From the NCBI GenBank assembly GCA_022736205.1, contig DZAT01000008.1, positions 1-47,227 of the forward strand: 47,227 nucleotides of DNA, read 5' to 3'. A program made the position numbers and the translations under genes. Position 1 is the first letter of the stretch. Each line of letters begins with the position of its first letter. The notes below the pieces were generated by a model, which made no database searches, was not told where the DNA came from, and saw nothing but the letters and a program-made list of their open reading frames with translations. Source of the DNA: Thiomicrospira cyclica (lineage in GTDB: Bacteria > Pseudomonadota > Gammaproteobacteria > Thiomicrospirales > Thiomicrospiraceae). Positions 10,136 through 19,288 of this stretch are shown one piece after another.

Positions 10136-10234
10136 TTTTCTCACATTTTATTTCTTGCTTTGGCGCAACTTACGCCCTAATCAATACATGGTTATCCGCT
10201 GTTGTTGTACAATAGTGAATAACCATGTCTAGGC
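10136..10234 (+). repeat. 99-bp direct repeat, right copy
   Basis: Perfect copy of 7071-7169, ending 39 bp before the diguanylate cyclase start. The inverted-repeat arms lie at 10186-10195 and 10219-10228. Before the insertion a single copy presumably separated the chemoreceptor from the cyclase gene. Confidence 0.95.
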
Positions 10235-10273
10235 TGACTTTCTATATGACATAAGGTTGACTCAGCTTTTCTT

Positions 10274-12193
10274 ATGCGTATTTATTACCACATCATGCCG
10301 ATGATTCTCGGATTACTTGCTTCTATTTTGCTATTGTCTGGCGGACAAGGTGTTTCTGCAGCCGAACAACCCAATAAACCGCTTGTTTTTGGCGTGTACG
10401 CTTACCTTGATGATGCTTCTGTGCGTGCGGAGTATCAGCCGCTGATTGACTACTTGAACCGTCAGTTGGGGGCGAATCGTGTTGTCTTGCAAGTTTTAGA
10501 TATGGCTGCGTTTAACGATGCCATTCGTGATCGTACCATTGATATCGCTACCACGAACCCCACGCATTATTTGCAGCTGCGCCATGCGTTCGAGCTAACA
10601 GGCGTTATTGCTACGACGATGCGTAAGGGCGACAAAGATTCTGTTTCTGTTTTGTCGGGTGTTATTTTTAGTAAAAATAACCGTCATGATATTAATCGGT
10701 TAAGTGATTTGCACAATAAGTCGATTGCCATTGCTAATAAGCATCATTTAGGCGGTTTTTGGGCGCAACAATACACGCTGTATCGGGCAGGTGTTGCGGT
10801 TGACGAAGCGCAATGGTTATTATTTGGTGAACATATTAAGGTCGTTAAGGCGGTGTTAGAAGGCAAGGCAGACGTAGGCTTCGTTCGCTCTGGGTTGTTA
10901 GAGACGATGCAAGATCGAGGCATGTTGGCATCCAATGAAATAAAAATCATTAATGCGCAGTATTCGCCTTATTCGAAACAAAAAATGAGCACGGAATTTT
11001 ATCCAGAGTGGCCTATTTTTGCACCAACTCAAACGCCAGAAAAGATTCAAGCACTGGTTCTTGCGCTCTTGGCTTATCGACCTGCCATAGAGCAAGTCGA
11101 AAGTGGCGCTATTTCTGGCTTTACCTTTCCTTCCGACTATTTAAAAGTAGAGTCTTTGGCTCGCGAATTACGCCTGCCGCCCTTTGATCGTGCGCCCAGT
11201 TTTAATCTGGTCGATGCGTGGCAAAAGTGGCAAGATAAACTGCTATTCATCGGTTCGTTACTTGCGTTACTCTTGTTACTATTGATTGGGATGATTCTGC
11301 TGTATCGAGCGGCGCAAGTGGCACGTTATCGCAATGCGCTATTGTTATCGTCGTTAGGCGAGGGCGTTTTTGGTGTCGATAAAGATGAGCGTTGTACTTT
11401 TATGAATGCTGTGGCGCTAGAGATGCTCGGCTCTCGCGAAGCGTTGGTATTGGGCCGACATGTTCATGCTTTGTTTCATTACCATCATGAAGATGGTCGC
11501 GCCTTCAGCTTTCAGGAGTGTCCTGTTTCTCAGACCCTAACAGATGGTAAAACACGCACGGCTGAAACACACCTAATTCGCGCCGATGGTTCCATTTTTC
11601 CTGCCCATTTAACGGTTGCACCGATGTTGGACGCGGATAAAATTATTGGTGCTGAGGTTATTTTTCAGGATATTTCGCAGCAAAAAGAAACCGAAGCGCG
11701 TCTGTATCAGTTGGCAAACTTTGATGCATTAACAGGTTGTGCGAATCGACGCTATTTTGTAGAACAGCTCAGTACCCACTTTGAGCTGGGTAAAGCACCG
11801 ATGGTATTGATGATGCTCGATTTAGATCATTTTAAACAGATTAACGACAGATATGGTCATGCTGTTGGTGATGCGGTATTGCAAGCATTTTCGCATGTTT
11901 TACAAGATCAGCAGCGCAGTGACGATCTTGTTGGGCGTATCGGTGGAGAAGAGTTTGCTGTGTTACTGCCAAACACCACCTTGACTCAGGCTAAGGTTTG
12001 GGCAGAAAGCTTACGCAAAGCGGTCGAAAAAATAGCCATTGCGCATGCCGCGCAACAGGTTGGGGTTACTGTGAGTGTTGGTGTTGCTGAGTTTGATTTA
12101 TCGCTCGCAACCATCGATGATTGGCTGCTCAAAGCGGATAAGGCGGTCTATCGCGCTAAAGATTGTGGTCGTAATCAGGTCGTCGTATTATGA
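10274..12193 (+). CDS. Diguanylate cyclase with PhnD-like periplasmic sensor and PAS domain
   Basis: A 639-aa protein that starts with a signal sequence. A periplasmic substrate-binding domain of the phosphonate/phosphite PhnD type (about 35-300) follows, then one membrane helix (about 323-345), a PAS domain (about 355-470) and a C-terminal GGDEF domain. The active site reads GGEEF at about 557-561, preceded by the RxxD inhibitory site (RSDD) at the canonical five-residue distance. It should therefore make c-di-GMP and be product-inhibited. Its stop overlaps the next start by four bases (ATGA), so the two genes are translationally coupled. No strong ribosome site is visible at the chosen ATG; a second in-frame ATG at 10295 is possible. 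The ligand is unknown; PhnD-like domains in signalling proteins need not bind phosphonates. Confidence 0.9.
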   Translation: MRIYYHIMPMILGLLASILLLSGGQGVSAAEQPNKPLVFGVYAYLDDASVRAEYQPLIDYLNRQLGANRVVLQVLDMAAFNDAIRDRTIDIATTNPTHYLQLRHAFELTGVIATTMRKGDKDSVSVLSGVIFSKNNRHDINRLSDLHNKSIAIANKHHLGGFWAQQYTLYRAGVAVDEAQWLLFGEHIKVVKAVLEGKADVGFVRSGLLETMQDRGMLASNEIKIINAQYSPYSKQKMSTEFYPEWPIFAPTQTPEKIQALVLALLAYRPAIEQVESGAISGFTFPSDYLKVESLARELRLPPFDRAPSFNLVDAWQKWQDKLLFIGSLLALLLLLLIGMILLYRAAQVARYRNALLLSSLGEGVFGVDKDERCTFMNAVALEMLGSREALVLGRHVHALFHYHHEDGRAFSFQECPVSQTLTDGKTRTAETHLIRADGSIFPAHLTVAPMLDADKIIGAEVIFQDISQQKETEARLYQLANFDALTGCANRRYFVEQLSTHFELGKAPMVLMMLDLDHFKQINDRYGHAVGDAVLQAFSHVLQDQQRSDDLVGRIGGEEFAVLLPNTTLTQAKVWAESLRKAVEKIAIAHAAQQVGVTVSVGVAEFDLSLATIDDWLLKADKAVYRAKDCGRNQVVVL

Positions 12194-14622
12194 CAGGGGT
12201 TATGTCTTATCTGTTTCTAGGGATTTTTGCCTTCTTTGTTGTCGGTGTTGGTTCAGCATATCCTGCCGACGACGCACCCTATCAAGAGCTGCCGCATATA
12301 CAGATAGAAACGGTTGATGACTTGCCCGTCGTTAAAGTGGCTATTTTGGCATTTCGTAACAAAGTCGATACCGCCAAACGTTGGCAGCCCCTATTTGATT
12401 TTTTCAATCGAACATTGCCGCATTATCATTTCGAGCCTTATTATTATCACAACGATGAGTTCGATTTTCTGTTACAAGACAAGTCGATTGCTTTTCTGTT
12501 TACCAATCCAACGGATTATGTTCAGCTAACCTATCGCTATGGTTTGTCGTCACCGCTCGCAACCTTGGTTAATAATGATGGTGGTCTTGCGGTTTCTCAG
12601 TTCGCTGGGGTTGTGGTGGTGCGTGCCGATCAGCACGATATGAATACCCTTGCCGATTTAAAAGGAAAACGCGTTGCTGCACCCAATAAGTCTTCTTTAG
12701 GCGCTTATCAAATGCAAATGTACGAACTGCTTCAGCTCGGTATTGAGTCAGACGACTTTACCTTACTAGAAGTAGGGCAACCACAAGAAAACGCTTTGGT
12801 AGCGCTGTTGGAGAAACGCGTTGATGCCGCGTTTGTGCGCACAGGACTGTTGGAGTCTGTGGTGGGTAATGGCGAGATCCGCTCGGATGCCATTAAAGTT
12901 GTCGATGCGCAATGGCGTGCCGAGTTTCCTTTTTTAACCAGCACGCGCTTATATCCCGAATGGCCGTTTGTCGCACTGCCCAAAACCAACCCGACGGTGG
13001 TCAGAGAAGTAACGGCAGCGCTGCTCAACATGCCACACAATGGCGATGTGGCACGTGCTTTAAGCATCGAAGGGTTTACCATTCCGGGTGATTATCGCGA
13101 AATTGATGTGTTATTACGGCAGTTACATTTGCCACCTTTCGATCACGATCATGCTTTTTCGTTGAGCGATGTATGGCAGCGTTGGAGTTCGCAATTGCTG
13201 ACTTTAGCAGGCTTGATCTTGTCTTTATTGTTGTCTTTGCTGGTTTATTTGGTGCTGGTAAATCGGCGCTTAACCGTTGCACAGACGCACAAAATGAAAG
13301 ATGAAGCGCATATTCATCAACTGGCATTTTATGATGCGCTCACGGGACTGCCCAACCGAAGTGTGTTAACCGAAACCTTAGCACAGTCGATGATTGCGGC
13401 AAAACGCGATGAGGATGTTCATGCATTGGTTTTGTTGAATGTCGATCGTTTTAAGTTGGTTAATGATGCACGCGGTAAAAATATGGGTGATGCGTTACTC
13501 AAAGCCACGGCGATGCGTTTGAAGCACTTAATTCGTGACGAGGATCTATTGGTGCGGATCGCAGCGGATGAGTTCGCGCTCCTTAGCCAGCGGGTTAACC
13601 ATTTATCGGGCAATCATGTTCATGTTATTCAATCCTTGCTCGAGCAAATCATACAAGCCTTCCACGCACCTTTGCAGGTCGATGGCGAAGACATGGTGAT
13701 TAGTATGAGTTTTGGTGTGAGCTTTTATCCCGATCGTGATGCGGATAACACCCAAGCGGTCTTGCGTCATGCCGACACAGCACTACACTTAGCCAAGGCG
13801 GCGGGCGGTAATCAATTCGTCTTTTTCGAGGCGGATATGGGCGAAAACGTGCGTCATCGTTTCCGTATCGAACGCGAGCTGCGCGATGCGGTTGTACAAC
13901 ATCAGTTGCGATTGTATCTTCAACCACAAGTCGATGCAAAAGGTGCTCTGATGGGGGCAGAAGTGTTGGTGCGTTGGCAACACCCCGAACGTGGATTGGT
14001 CTCACCGATGGTGTTTATTCCCATTGCTGAATCATCAGATTTAATTGTCGAGCTGGGCAAGTGGGTGATGGTTGAGTCGTGTAAGCTATTGGCGCAAGAC
14101 ATCATGCGTCAGTCGGGTGTTCGCTTATCGGTTAATTTAAGTCCACGTCATTTCCGACAGGCAAATTTTGTGGCTTGGATGAAGCAGGTTTTACGCGAGA
14201 CGGGCGCGAATCCAAACAGGTTAACACTCGAAATCACCGAAGGCTTAATGATTGATAATATTCATGACGTGATTGCTAAAATGAGCGAACTGCACGACTT
14301 AGGCATTCATTTTTCGATTGATGACTTTGGTACAGGGTATTCCTCTTTGGCTTACATTAAGCGCTTACCCATTCAGGAGCTTAAAATCGACAAGACATTT
14401 GTGCAAGAAGCGCCAGTCGATGCCGATGATGCGGCTTTGGTCGAAACCATATTAGCCATTGCCAAACACTTAAAGTTAAGCGTGGTTGCCGAGGGGGTAG
14501 AAACACCAGAACAGGCAGCTTTTTTAAATGCGCGAGCCGACGTGATTCATCAGGGGTATTTATTTGGCAAACCAGAACCAGCGGCGTATTGGTTGGCTCA
14601 GTGGCAAGAAAGTCTAAAATAA
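12190..14622 (+). CDS. PhnD-like sensor with degenerate GGDEF and EAL c-di-GMP phosphodiesterase
   Basis: This 810-aa protein has the same plan as its upstream neighbour: signal peptide, PhnD-like periplasmic domain (about 45-310), one membrane helix (about 336-357), then GGDEF and EAL domains. The GGDEF signature is altered to AADEF near 458, so cyclase activity is doubtful, although RDED keeps an RxxD site. The EAL domain looks intact: EVLVRW near 591 (EVL for EAL, a tolerated variant), DDFGTGYSSL near 711 and AEGVE near the end. I expect a phosphodiesterase whose GGDEF part is regulatory. Coupled by ATGA overlap to the cyclase gene. Confidence 0.9.
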   Translation: MTGVMSYLFLGIFAFFVVGVGSAYPADDAPYQELPHIQIETVDDLPVVKVAILAFRNKVDTAKRWQPLFDFFNRTLPHYHFEPYYYHNDEFDFLLQDKSIAFLFTNPTDYVQLTYRYGLSSPLATLVNNDGGLAVSQFAGVVVVRADQHDMNTLADLKGKRVAAPNKSSLGAYQMQMYELLQLGIESDDFTLLEVGQPQENALVALLEKRVDAAFVRTGLLESVVGNGEIRSDAIKVVDAQWRAEFPFLTSTRLYPEWPFVALPKTNPTVVREVTAALLNMPHNGDVARALSIEGFTIPGDYREIDVLLRQLHLPPFDHDHAFSLSDVWQRWSSQLLTLAGLILSLLLSLLVYLVLVNRRLTVAQTHKMKDEAHIHQLAFYDALTGLPNRSVLTETLAQSMIAAKRDEDVHALVLLNVDRFKLVNDARGKNMGDALLKATAMRLKHLIRDEDLLVRIAADEFALLSQRVNHLSGNHVHVIQSLLEQIIQAFHAPLQVDGEDMVISMSFGVSFYPDRDADNTQAVLRHADTALHLAKAAGGNQFVFFEADMGENVRHRFRIERELRDAVVQHQLRLYLQPQVDAKGALMGAEVLVRWQHPERGLVSPMVFIPIAESSDLIVELGKWVMVESCKLLAQDIMRQSGVRLSVNLSPRHFRQANFVAWMKQVLRETGANPNRLTLEITEGLMIDNIHDVIAKMSELHDLGIHFSIDDFGTGYSSLAYIKRLPIQELKIDKTFVQEAPVDADDAALVETILAIAKHLKLSVVAEGVETPEQAAFLNARADVIHQGYLFGKPEPAAYWLAQWQESLK

Positions 14623-14637
14623 GCGCACGTTAAATAA

Positions 14638-14707
14638 CCGTCATTCCCGCAAAAGCGGGAATCCATAAAATCAGGAAGATAGATTCCCGCTTTCGCGGGA
14701 ACGACGG
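14638..14707. repeat. Dispersed palindromic repeat between convergent genes
   Basis: Two 26-bp arms (14638-14663 and 14682-14707) form an inverted repeat with two mismatches, and each arm is itself palindromic (CCCGC-AAAA-GCGGG and CCCGC-TTTC-GCGGG). This CGTCATTCCCGC-type unit is a very common dispersed repeat in proteobacterial genomes. Lying between the convergent EAL-protein and cbbO2 ends, it could also act as a bidirectional transcript end, though no T run follows. Confidence 0.85.
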
Positions 14708-14715
14708 ATATTTCT

Positions 14716-16962
14716 TTACTTCGTCAACGAAATAAACAACTGCGGTAAACGTTCTGGCAAGCGGTCTACATGGTCGATGACGGTGTAGTGTCTACCAAAA
14801 ATATCGGCAACGTATTTGTCGGCATTCGGATCAAGGTTAATGCAATAAGTTGCAATCCCTTTCTGACTCAACTCTTTAACAGCTTCGCGGCTATCCGAAA
14901 TTAATGCCTGTGGATCTTTGCTGTCGATGTCGGCAGGTTCGCCATCGGTGAGTACCAATAGCAATTTTTTATCGGCGTTGCGGTGTTCTAAATAGTGTCC
15001 CGCATGACGCAAGGCAGCACCCATACGTGTCGATTGCCCAGGTTGCATAGCAGCCAATCGTGCTTTAACCCCATCATCCCATGCTTCGTTAAAGCCTTTA
15101 ATATGGCGGTAGCGTACTTCGTGACGGGTATTAGAGTCAAATCCTGCGATTGCCAATGGATCACCCATTTTATCGACTGCCCATGCCAACAAACTGACCG
15201 CTTCTTGGCTCAGTTCTAAAATAGTTTGCGTACTGCCTGCCGCTTTATTGCCGACAGATGCTGACAAGTCGATTAATAAAGAGACAGCAAAATCACGTCC
15301 GTCCGTTTTGTGGCTCATATTGATGCGTGGATCGGGGCTAGAGCCGCCTTTGTAGTCAATGAGCGAGCGAATCGCTACATCTAAATCGAGTTCGCTGCCG
15401 TCTTCTTGGTAACGAATACGTACCTTGTTTTGTGGCTTAATCATGTCGATGAGTTGCTTGAGCTGACGCGCAATGCCTGCATGCTTTTCGAGTAGCTTGT
15501 CAATGGCGCTGGCTTGTCCTGAAGGGTGTACTGCTTCGAACAGACTGACCCATTCGGGCTTATAGCTTTCGCTATGATAATCCCATTCGGGATAATGACG
15601 CGGCGGCAAGCCGTTTAATTCTGGTTTTTGGTCATCGGGCTGCTTTTTCGACAAGTCAAAAATCTCTTCTTCGTCACCTTCTTCGATGAATAGCCATAAA
15701 TGGCGGTTGTCATCACGGTAATCGATTTCGGTGTCGTGGAAGAAAATATTGGGCAAGGCATCGGACTGACGACGGGTGCGGGCGACAAAGCTAATGGCTA
15801 AATCGGCAGCATCGCGCGTGGTCGTTGTTTCTTGCGCCATCATGTCGTTGAACTTGTCCAAGAACTCCAAAATTGCTGGGTTGGTGTAGCCATGATTGGG
15901 ATTCAAAATGGCATAAGAGAGCATGGCTGCGCGGTGGCGCAAGCAAGATTCGTTGCTTTCATTGCAGGCATGTTCGAGCGGGATAGGATGCAAGCTTAAC
16001 CACAAGCGACGTAAGCCAGGGTATTGGCGCATGGCCAAGGCTTCAACGCGGCTGTCTTCGAATAGTTCGATGGCAAAACGCTGCATGGGGCTGTAGTTGT
16101 CGGCAACAATGCGCGTTGAGTAGCGTTTGTGGGCTGCCATATGTGCAATGAGCGCGCGGTAGCGATTGATGCCTGATACGCCGTTGATATCATCGTAAAT
16201 ATCTGGGGCGCGTAGCCCAAACTCATCGAAATAAGGGCGTTGTGCTTCGCCTTCTTCTAATGCGGTTGGATAGGGTACGATCATCGCATCGGTATCCCAC
16301 ATCGCCTTAAGGATGGCATCGAGTTGGCGTTCGTTGTCAACCAATAAAGTACCATGACGTTCGCGCTGCAAGATGGTGAGGCTGTCGGGTGTTTCTAGCA
16401 AGAAATAAGCGGCTTGACGTTCTGGATCGGCAGCGTGCGCTTTAACTCCGTAATGAATCCAGTTTTTCATGCCAGCAAGCGATAAGGTTTGCAGCACGCG
16501 CGGTGCGCTTTCTAAAAACTCAACTAAACAAGGGCTATTGATAATGGCGTGAAAGCCGTGAATTGACGGTGTTGTTGCTTGCATGGTATCGATAACGATT
16601 TGTAAGTAAGCACGCATCGACTCTGGGCATTCTAAGCGACGCGCAACAGGGGCAAGACTCTGTAGAAATGGCACAATCGCTTTGCTGTTGGGCGATTTAT
16701 TCAGCTTAAAGGTGAAATTGGTTAAGTCGGCTAAAATGTCTTCGCCAACCGCATCCGCGACTTCGGGGGCTTCTTCCAAATAGACCAACACTGGCTCGAC
16801 ACCGCGCCCCATCATACAGATGAGGCTGGCTGCGTGCAGGTACTCATCGACCCCTTTGTCAGATAATACTTGCAACGCGCGAGTCATGCAGGCATCAAAA
16901 ACGTCTTTTGCCTGCGGAAAGCTACACTTAAAGCGTGCGCGGTAGTCGGCTAGTTTCGGCAT
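14716..16962 (-). CDS. cbbO: CbbO2, VWA-domain RuBisCO activase adaptor (form II operon)
   Basis: A 748-aa protein with a helical N-terminal region and a C-terminal von Willebrand factor A domain. The metal-ion adhesion site reads DLSAS near residue 563, and a TDGEPADID segment near 671 completes it. CbbO pairs with the AAA+ protein CbbQ; the VWA domain docks on RuBisCO and the QO complex remodels inhibited active sites. It lies 19 bp downstream of cbbQ2 behind the form II gene, which assigns it to the Q2O2 type. The ATG is preceded by AGGAG. Homologous to the CbbO1 gene in this window but clearly diverged. NorD-like proteins are related, but the cbb context decides. Confidence 0.93.
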   Translation of the reverse strand: MPKLADYRARFKCSFPQAKDVFDACMTRALQVLSDKGVDEYLHAASLICMMGRGVEPVLVYLEEAPEVADAVGEDILADLTNFTFKLNKSPNSKAIVPFLQSLAPVARRLECPESMRAYLQIVIDTMQATTPSIHGFHAIINSPCLVEFLESAPRVLQTLSLAGMKNWIHYGVKAHAADPERQAAYFLLETPDSLTILQRERHGTLLVDNERQLDAILKAMWDTDAMIVPYPTALEEGEAQRPYFDEFGLRAPDIYDDINGVSGINRYRALIAHMAAHKRYSTRIVADNYSPMQRFAIELFEDSRVEALAMRQYPGLRRLWLSLHPIPLEHACNESNESCLRHRAAMLSYAILNPNHGYTNPAILEFLDKFNDMMAQETTTTRDAADLAISFVARTRRQSDALPNIFFHDTEIDYRDDNRHLWLFIEEGDEEEIFDLSKKQPDDQKPELNGLPPRHYPEWDYHSESYKPEWVSLFEAVHPSGQASAIDKLLEKHAGIARQLKQLIDMIKPQNKVRIRYQEDGSELDLDVAIRSLIDYKGGSSPDPRINMSHKTDGRDFAVSLLIDLSASVGNKAAGSTQTILELSQEAVSLLAWAVDKMGDPLAIAGFDSNTRHEVRYRHIKGFNEAWDDGVKARLAAMQPGQSTRMGAALRHAGHYLEHRNADKKLLLVLTDGEPADIDSKDPQALISDSREAVKELSQKGIATYCINLDPNADKYVADIFGRHYTVIDHVDRLPERLPQLFISLTK

Positions 16963-16981
16963 ATGGAACTCCTAAAGCGGA

Positions 16982-17791
16982 TTAACCGAAAATCGCATCA
17001 ATCGCATGAAGTAAGGTATCACGAATATCAGCATCATCTGTGATCGGCTCAACCAATGCCATACGGCAGGCTTCGCGCACATCAGCGCCGTCACGAATCA
17101 GGCTTGCTGCGTACACCAACAAACGGGTCGAAATCCCTTCGGTTAAGCCGTGACCTTTTAGGTTGCGTGCGGTAACCGCAATTTGAACTAAGCCAGAAGC
17201 GATCTCGGTACTGACCTTGGCTTCGCGTGCCAAAATGCCAATTTCCAAATCGACGGGCGCATAATCAAAGGTCATGCCGCCAAAGCGTTGCTTGGTTGAC
17301 TGTTTTAAGTCTTTCATCAACGACTGATAACCTGGGTTGTAAGAAATGACTAATTGGAAATCAGGGTGCGCTTGCACTAATTCGCCTTTCTTATCTAATG
17401 GCAAGGTACGACGGTGGTCAGTTAATGGGTGAATGACAACGGTGGTATCTTGACGGGCTTCGACAATTTCATCGAGATAGCAAATCGCGCCATGACGGGC
17501 AGCGAGGGTCAAAGGGCCATCGACCCAACGTGTGCCGTTAGCATCAAGTAAGTAACGACCAACCAAATCAGAAGCCGTCATGTCTTCGTTACAAGCAACG
17601 GTAATAATCGGTTTGCCTAGCTTCCAAGCCATATGCTCGACAAAACGTGACTTACCACAACCTGTTGGTCCTTTGACCATTACAGGCATACGGCTCTTGT
17701 AAGCGGTTTCGTACAGGCTAACTTCGTTGCCTTGCGCTTGGTAGAAGGGTTCGTCTTTGATTAAATACTGGTTGATGTCAAAGTCACTCAT
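16982..17791 (-). CDS. cbbQ: CbbQ2, MoxR-type AAA+ RuBisCO activase (form II operon)
   Basis: A 269-aa AAA+ ATPase with Walker A GPTGCGKS at 41-48, Walker B ending in Asp107-Glu108, and a conserved ITDDADIRD C terminus. CbbQ hexamers hydrolyse ATP to drive CbbO-dependent release of inhibitory sugar phosphates from RuBisCO. It stands between cbbM and cbbO2, all on the minus strand, with an AAGGA ribosome site. A strong hairpin separates it from cbbM, which should make RuBisCO mRNA far more abundant than activase mRNA. Confidence 0.95.
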   Translation of the reverse strand: MSDFDINQYLIKDEPFYQAQGNEVSLYETAYKSRMPVMVKGPTGCGKSRFVEHMAWKLGKPIITVACNEDMTASDLVGRYLLDANGTRWVDGPLTLAARHGAICYLDEIVEARQDTTVVIHPLTDHRRTLPLDKKGELVQAHPDFQLVISYNPGYQSLMKDLKQSTKQRFGGMTFDYAPVDLEIGILAREAKVSTEIASGLVQIAVTARNLKGHGLTEGISTRLLVYAASLIRDGADVREACRMALVEPITDDADIRDTLLHAIDAIFG

Positions 17792-17859
17792 GGCTTGGTG
17801 TCCTTAAAGGTAGGAATGGGGTTATTTCTGAATGATTCAGTTGCCTAAGGCATTAAGAA

Positions 17860-17887
17860 ATAACCCCGTGCCGAAGCACAGGGTTAT
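17860..17887 (-). terminator. UUCG-capped hairpin between cbbM and cbbQ2
   Basis: Read on the cbbM strand, ATAACCCTGTGC and GCACGGGGTTAT pair as a 12-bp stem around a TTCG tetraloop, with one U-G wobble. The same position on the other strand would be an A-C mismatch, so the structure suits the minus-strand RNA. Only a short T-rich tail (TTTC) follows. Likely a partial terminator and 3'-end stabiliser for cbbM mRNA. Confidence 0.7.
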
Positions 17888-17908
17888 CTTTTAGTTGAAC
17901 ATCACAAA

Positions 17909-19288
17909 TTACTTGTGAACGCCCAACTTTTCGCGCCAACCTGGGTAGATCTTGTCCGCATCTTTCGGGAAAGACTCGAACGCACGAGCGAACTCGTTGT
18001 GTTCTTTCGCGAATTCGATCGGATCAGCACCTGCTTTCCAGCACTCGTACGCTTGACGTAACGACTTAGCACCAGCAGCTGGGCTGTCGATGTGACCGTA
18101 AGAACCACCACCAGCAGTGTTGATCACGTTACCGTGACCTAAGTTCGCGAAGAACGCAGGTAAACGTAACGCATTCATACCACCAGAGATAATTGGTGTA
18201 GTTGGCTTCATGCCGTACCATTCTTGGTGGAAGTAAGGGCCTGTGTAGCTGTCGCGCTCGATGATGTAAGCGATGGCACGATCTTCGTTGCCGCCTTCCA
18301 TCTTACCGAAGCCCATTGTACCCACGTGGATACCAGACGCACCCTGTAAACGAGAGATCTTAGCCAACACATATGCGGTGTAACCACGCTTAGATGAAGG
18401 CGATGTCACCGCGCCGTGACCTGCACGGTGATAGTGTAAGTACTGGTTAGGGTACTGACGACGTGCTGTTGTGATCATACCTGGACCGCCAACATAACCG
18501 TCAACTAAGAAAGCCACTTTGTCCGCATCAGCGCCAAATGTTTCTAGGATGTAGTCAGCACGAGCACACATTTCGAAGTGGTCGTCAGCAGTGATGTTTG
18601 CAGAGAACAACTTAGCTTCGCCTGTTTCGTCCTGTGCACGCTTCATTGCGTCATAAACTAATGGGATTACTTTCTTCATTGGGCAGAAAGTTTGGTTACC
18701 TTGTGGCTCATCGTTCTTGATGAAGTCGCCACCTAACCAGAACTGGTAAGCTGCTTTAGCAAAAGGCTCAGGACGTAAACCTAACTTAGGCTTAATGATC
18801 GTACCAGAGATGTAACCACCGTCTTGAACTGGACGGCCTAAAATACGCCATAAGTCAGAAATGTCTTTTGCAGGACCATCGAATAACTGTACCGCGCGTG
18901 GTGGAACCCAGAAATCAACCATTTGTAGGCTTTCGACGTCGCCCATGCCTTGGTTATTACCAATGGCTAAGGTTAGGAAAGAAACGATCATCATACGACC
19001 ATCGATCACGTTGCGATCGAACAAGTCTAATGGGTAAGCGATTTTAACTAAGCCGGTTGCTTCGTTGATTTCGTATACTAAAGCGTCAACGCCTTTAGTG
19101 AAGTCGTCTGTGGTACAAACTTCTACGTTTGTACCTGTCGAAGATTCAGCAGCAACGTGCGCAGCTACTTCTAAAAAGCCGTGACCAGCAGCAGGTGTCA
19201 TATGGTAAGCAACCAAAATGTGGTTGTCACCAGTAACTAAATCAGCTTCTTTTAAGCTAAGGTCAGAATAACGTCCCGATTGATCCAT
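17909..19288 (-). CDS. cbbM: Form II RuBisCO
   Basis: A 459-aa form II ribulose-1,5-bisphosphate carboxylase/oxygenase, the length of the Rhodospirillum rubrum enzyme. Lys166 in IIKPKLG and the carbamylated Lys191 in GGDFIKNDE fall at the R. rubrum positions, and loop 6 carries its lysine in [10 protein letters not shown]. Form II works as dimers or multimers without a small subunit; its low specificity for CO2 over O2 suits high-CO2, low-O2 conditions. The ATG has a GGAGATG ribosome site eight bases upstream. It leads cbbM-cbbQ2-cbbO2, divergent from cbbLSQ1O1. No LysR-type cbbR adjoins it here. Confidence 0.98.
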   Translation of the reverse strand: MDQSGRYSDLSLKEADLVTGDNHILVAYHMTPAAGHGFLEVAAHVAAESSTGTNVEVCTTDDFTKGVDALVYEINEATGLVKIAYPLDLFDRNVIDGRMMIVSFLTLAIGNNQGMGDVESLQMVDFWVPPRAVQLFDGPAKDISDLWRILGRPVQDGGYISGTIIKPKLGLRPEPFAKAAYQFWLGGDFIKNDEPQGNQTFCPMKKVIPLVYDAMKRAQDETGEAKLFSANITADDHFEMCARADYILETFGADADKVAFLVDGYVGGPGMITTARRQYPNQYLHYHRAGHGAVTSPSSKRGYTAYVLAKISRLQGASGIHVGTMGFGKMEGGNEDRAIAYIIERDSYTGPYFHQEWYGMKPTTPIISGGMNALRLPAFFANLGHGNVINTAGGGSYGHIDSPAAGAKSLRQAYECWKAGADPIEFAKEHNEFARAFESFPKDADKIYPGWREKLGVHK

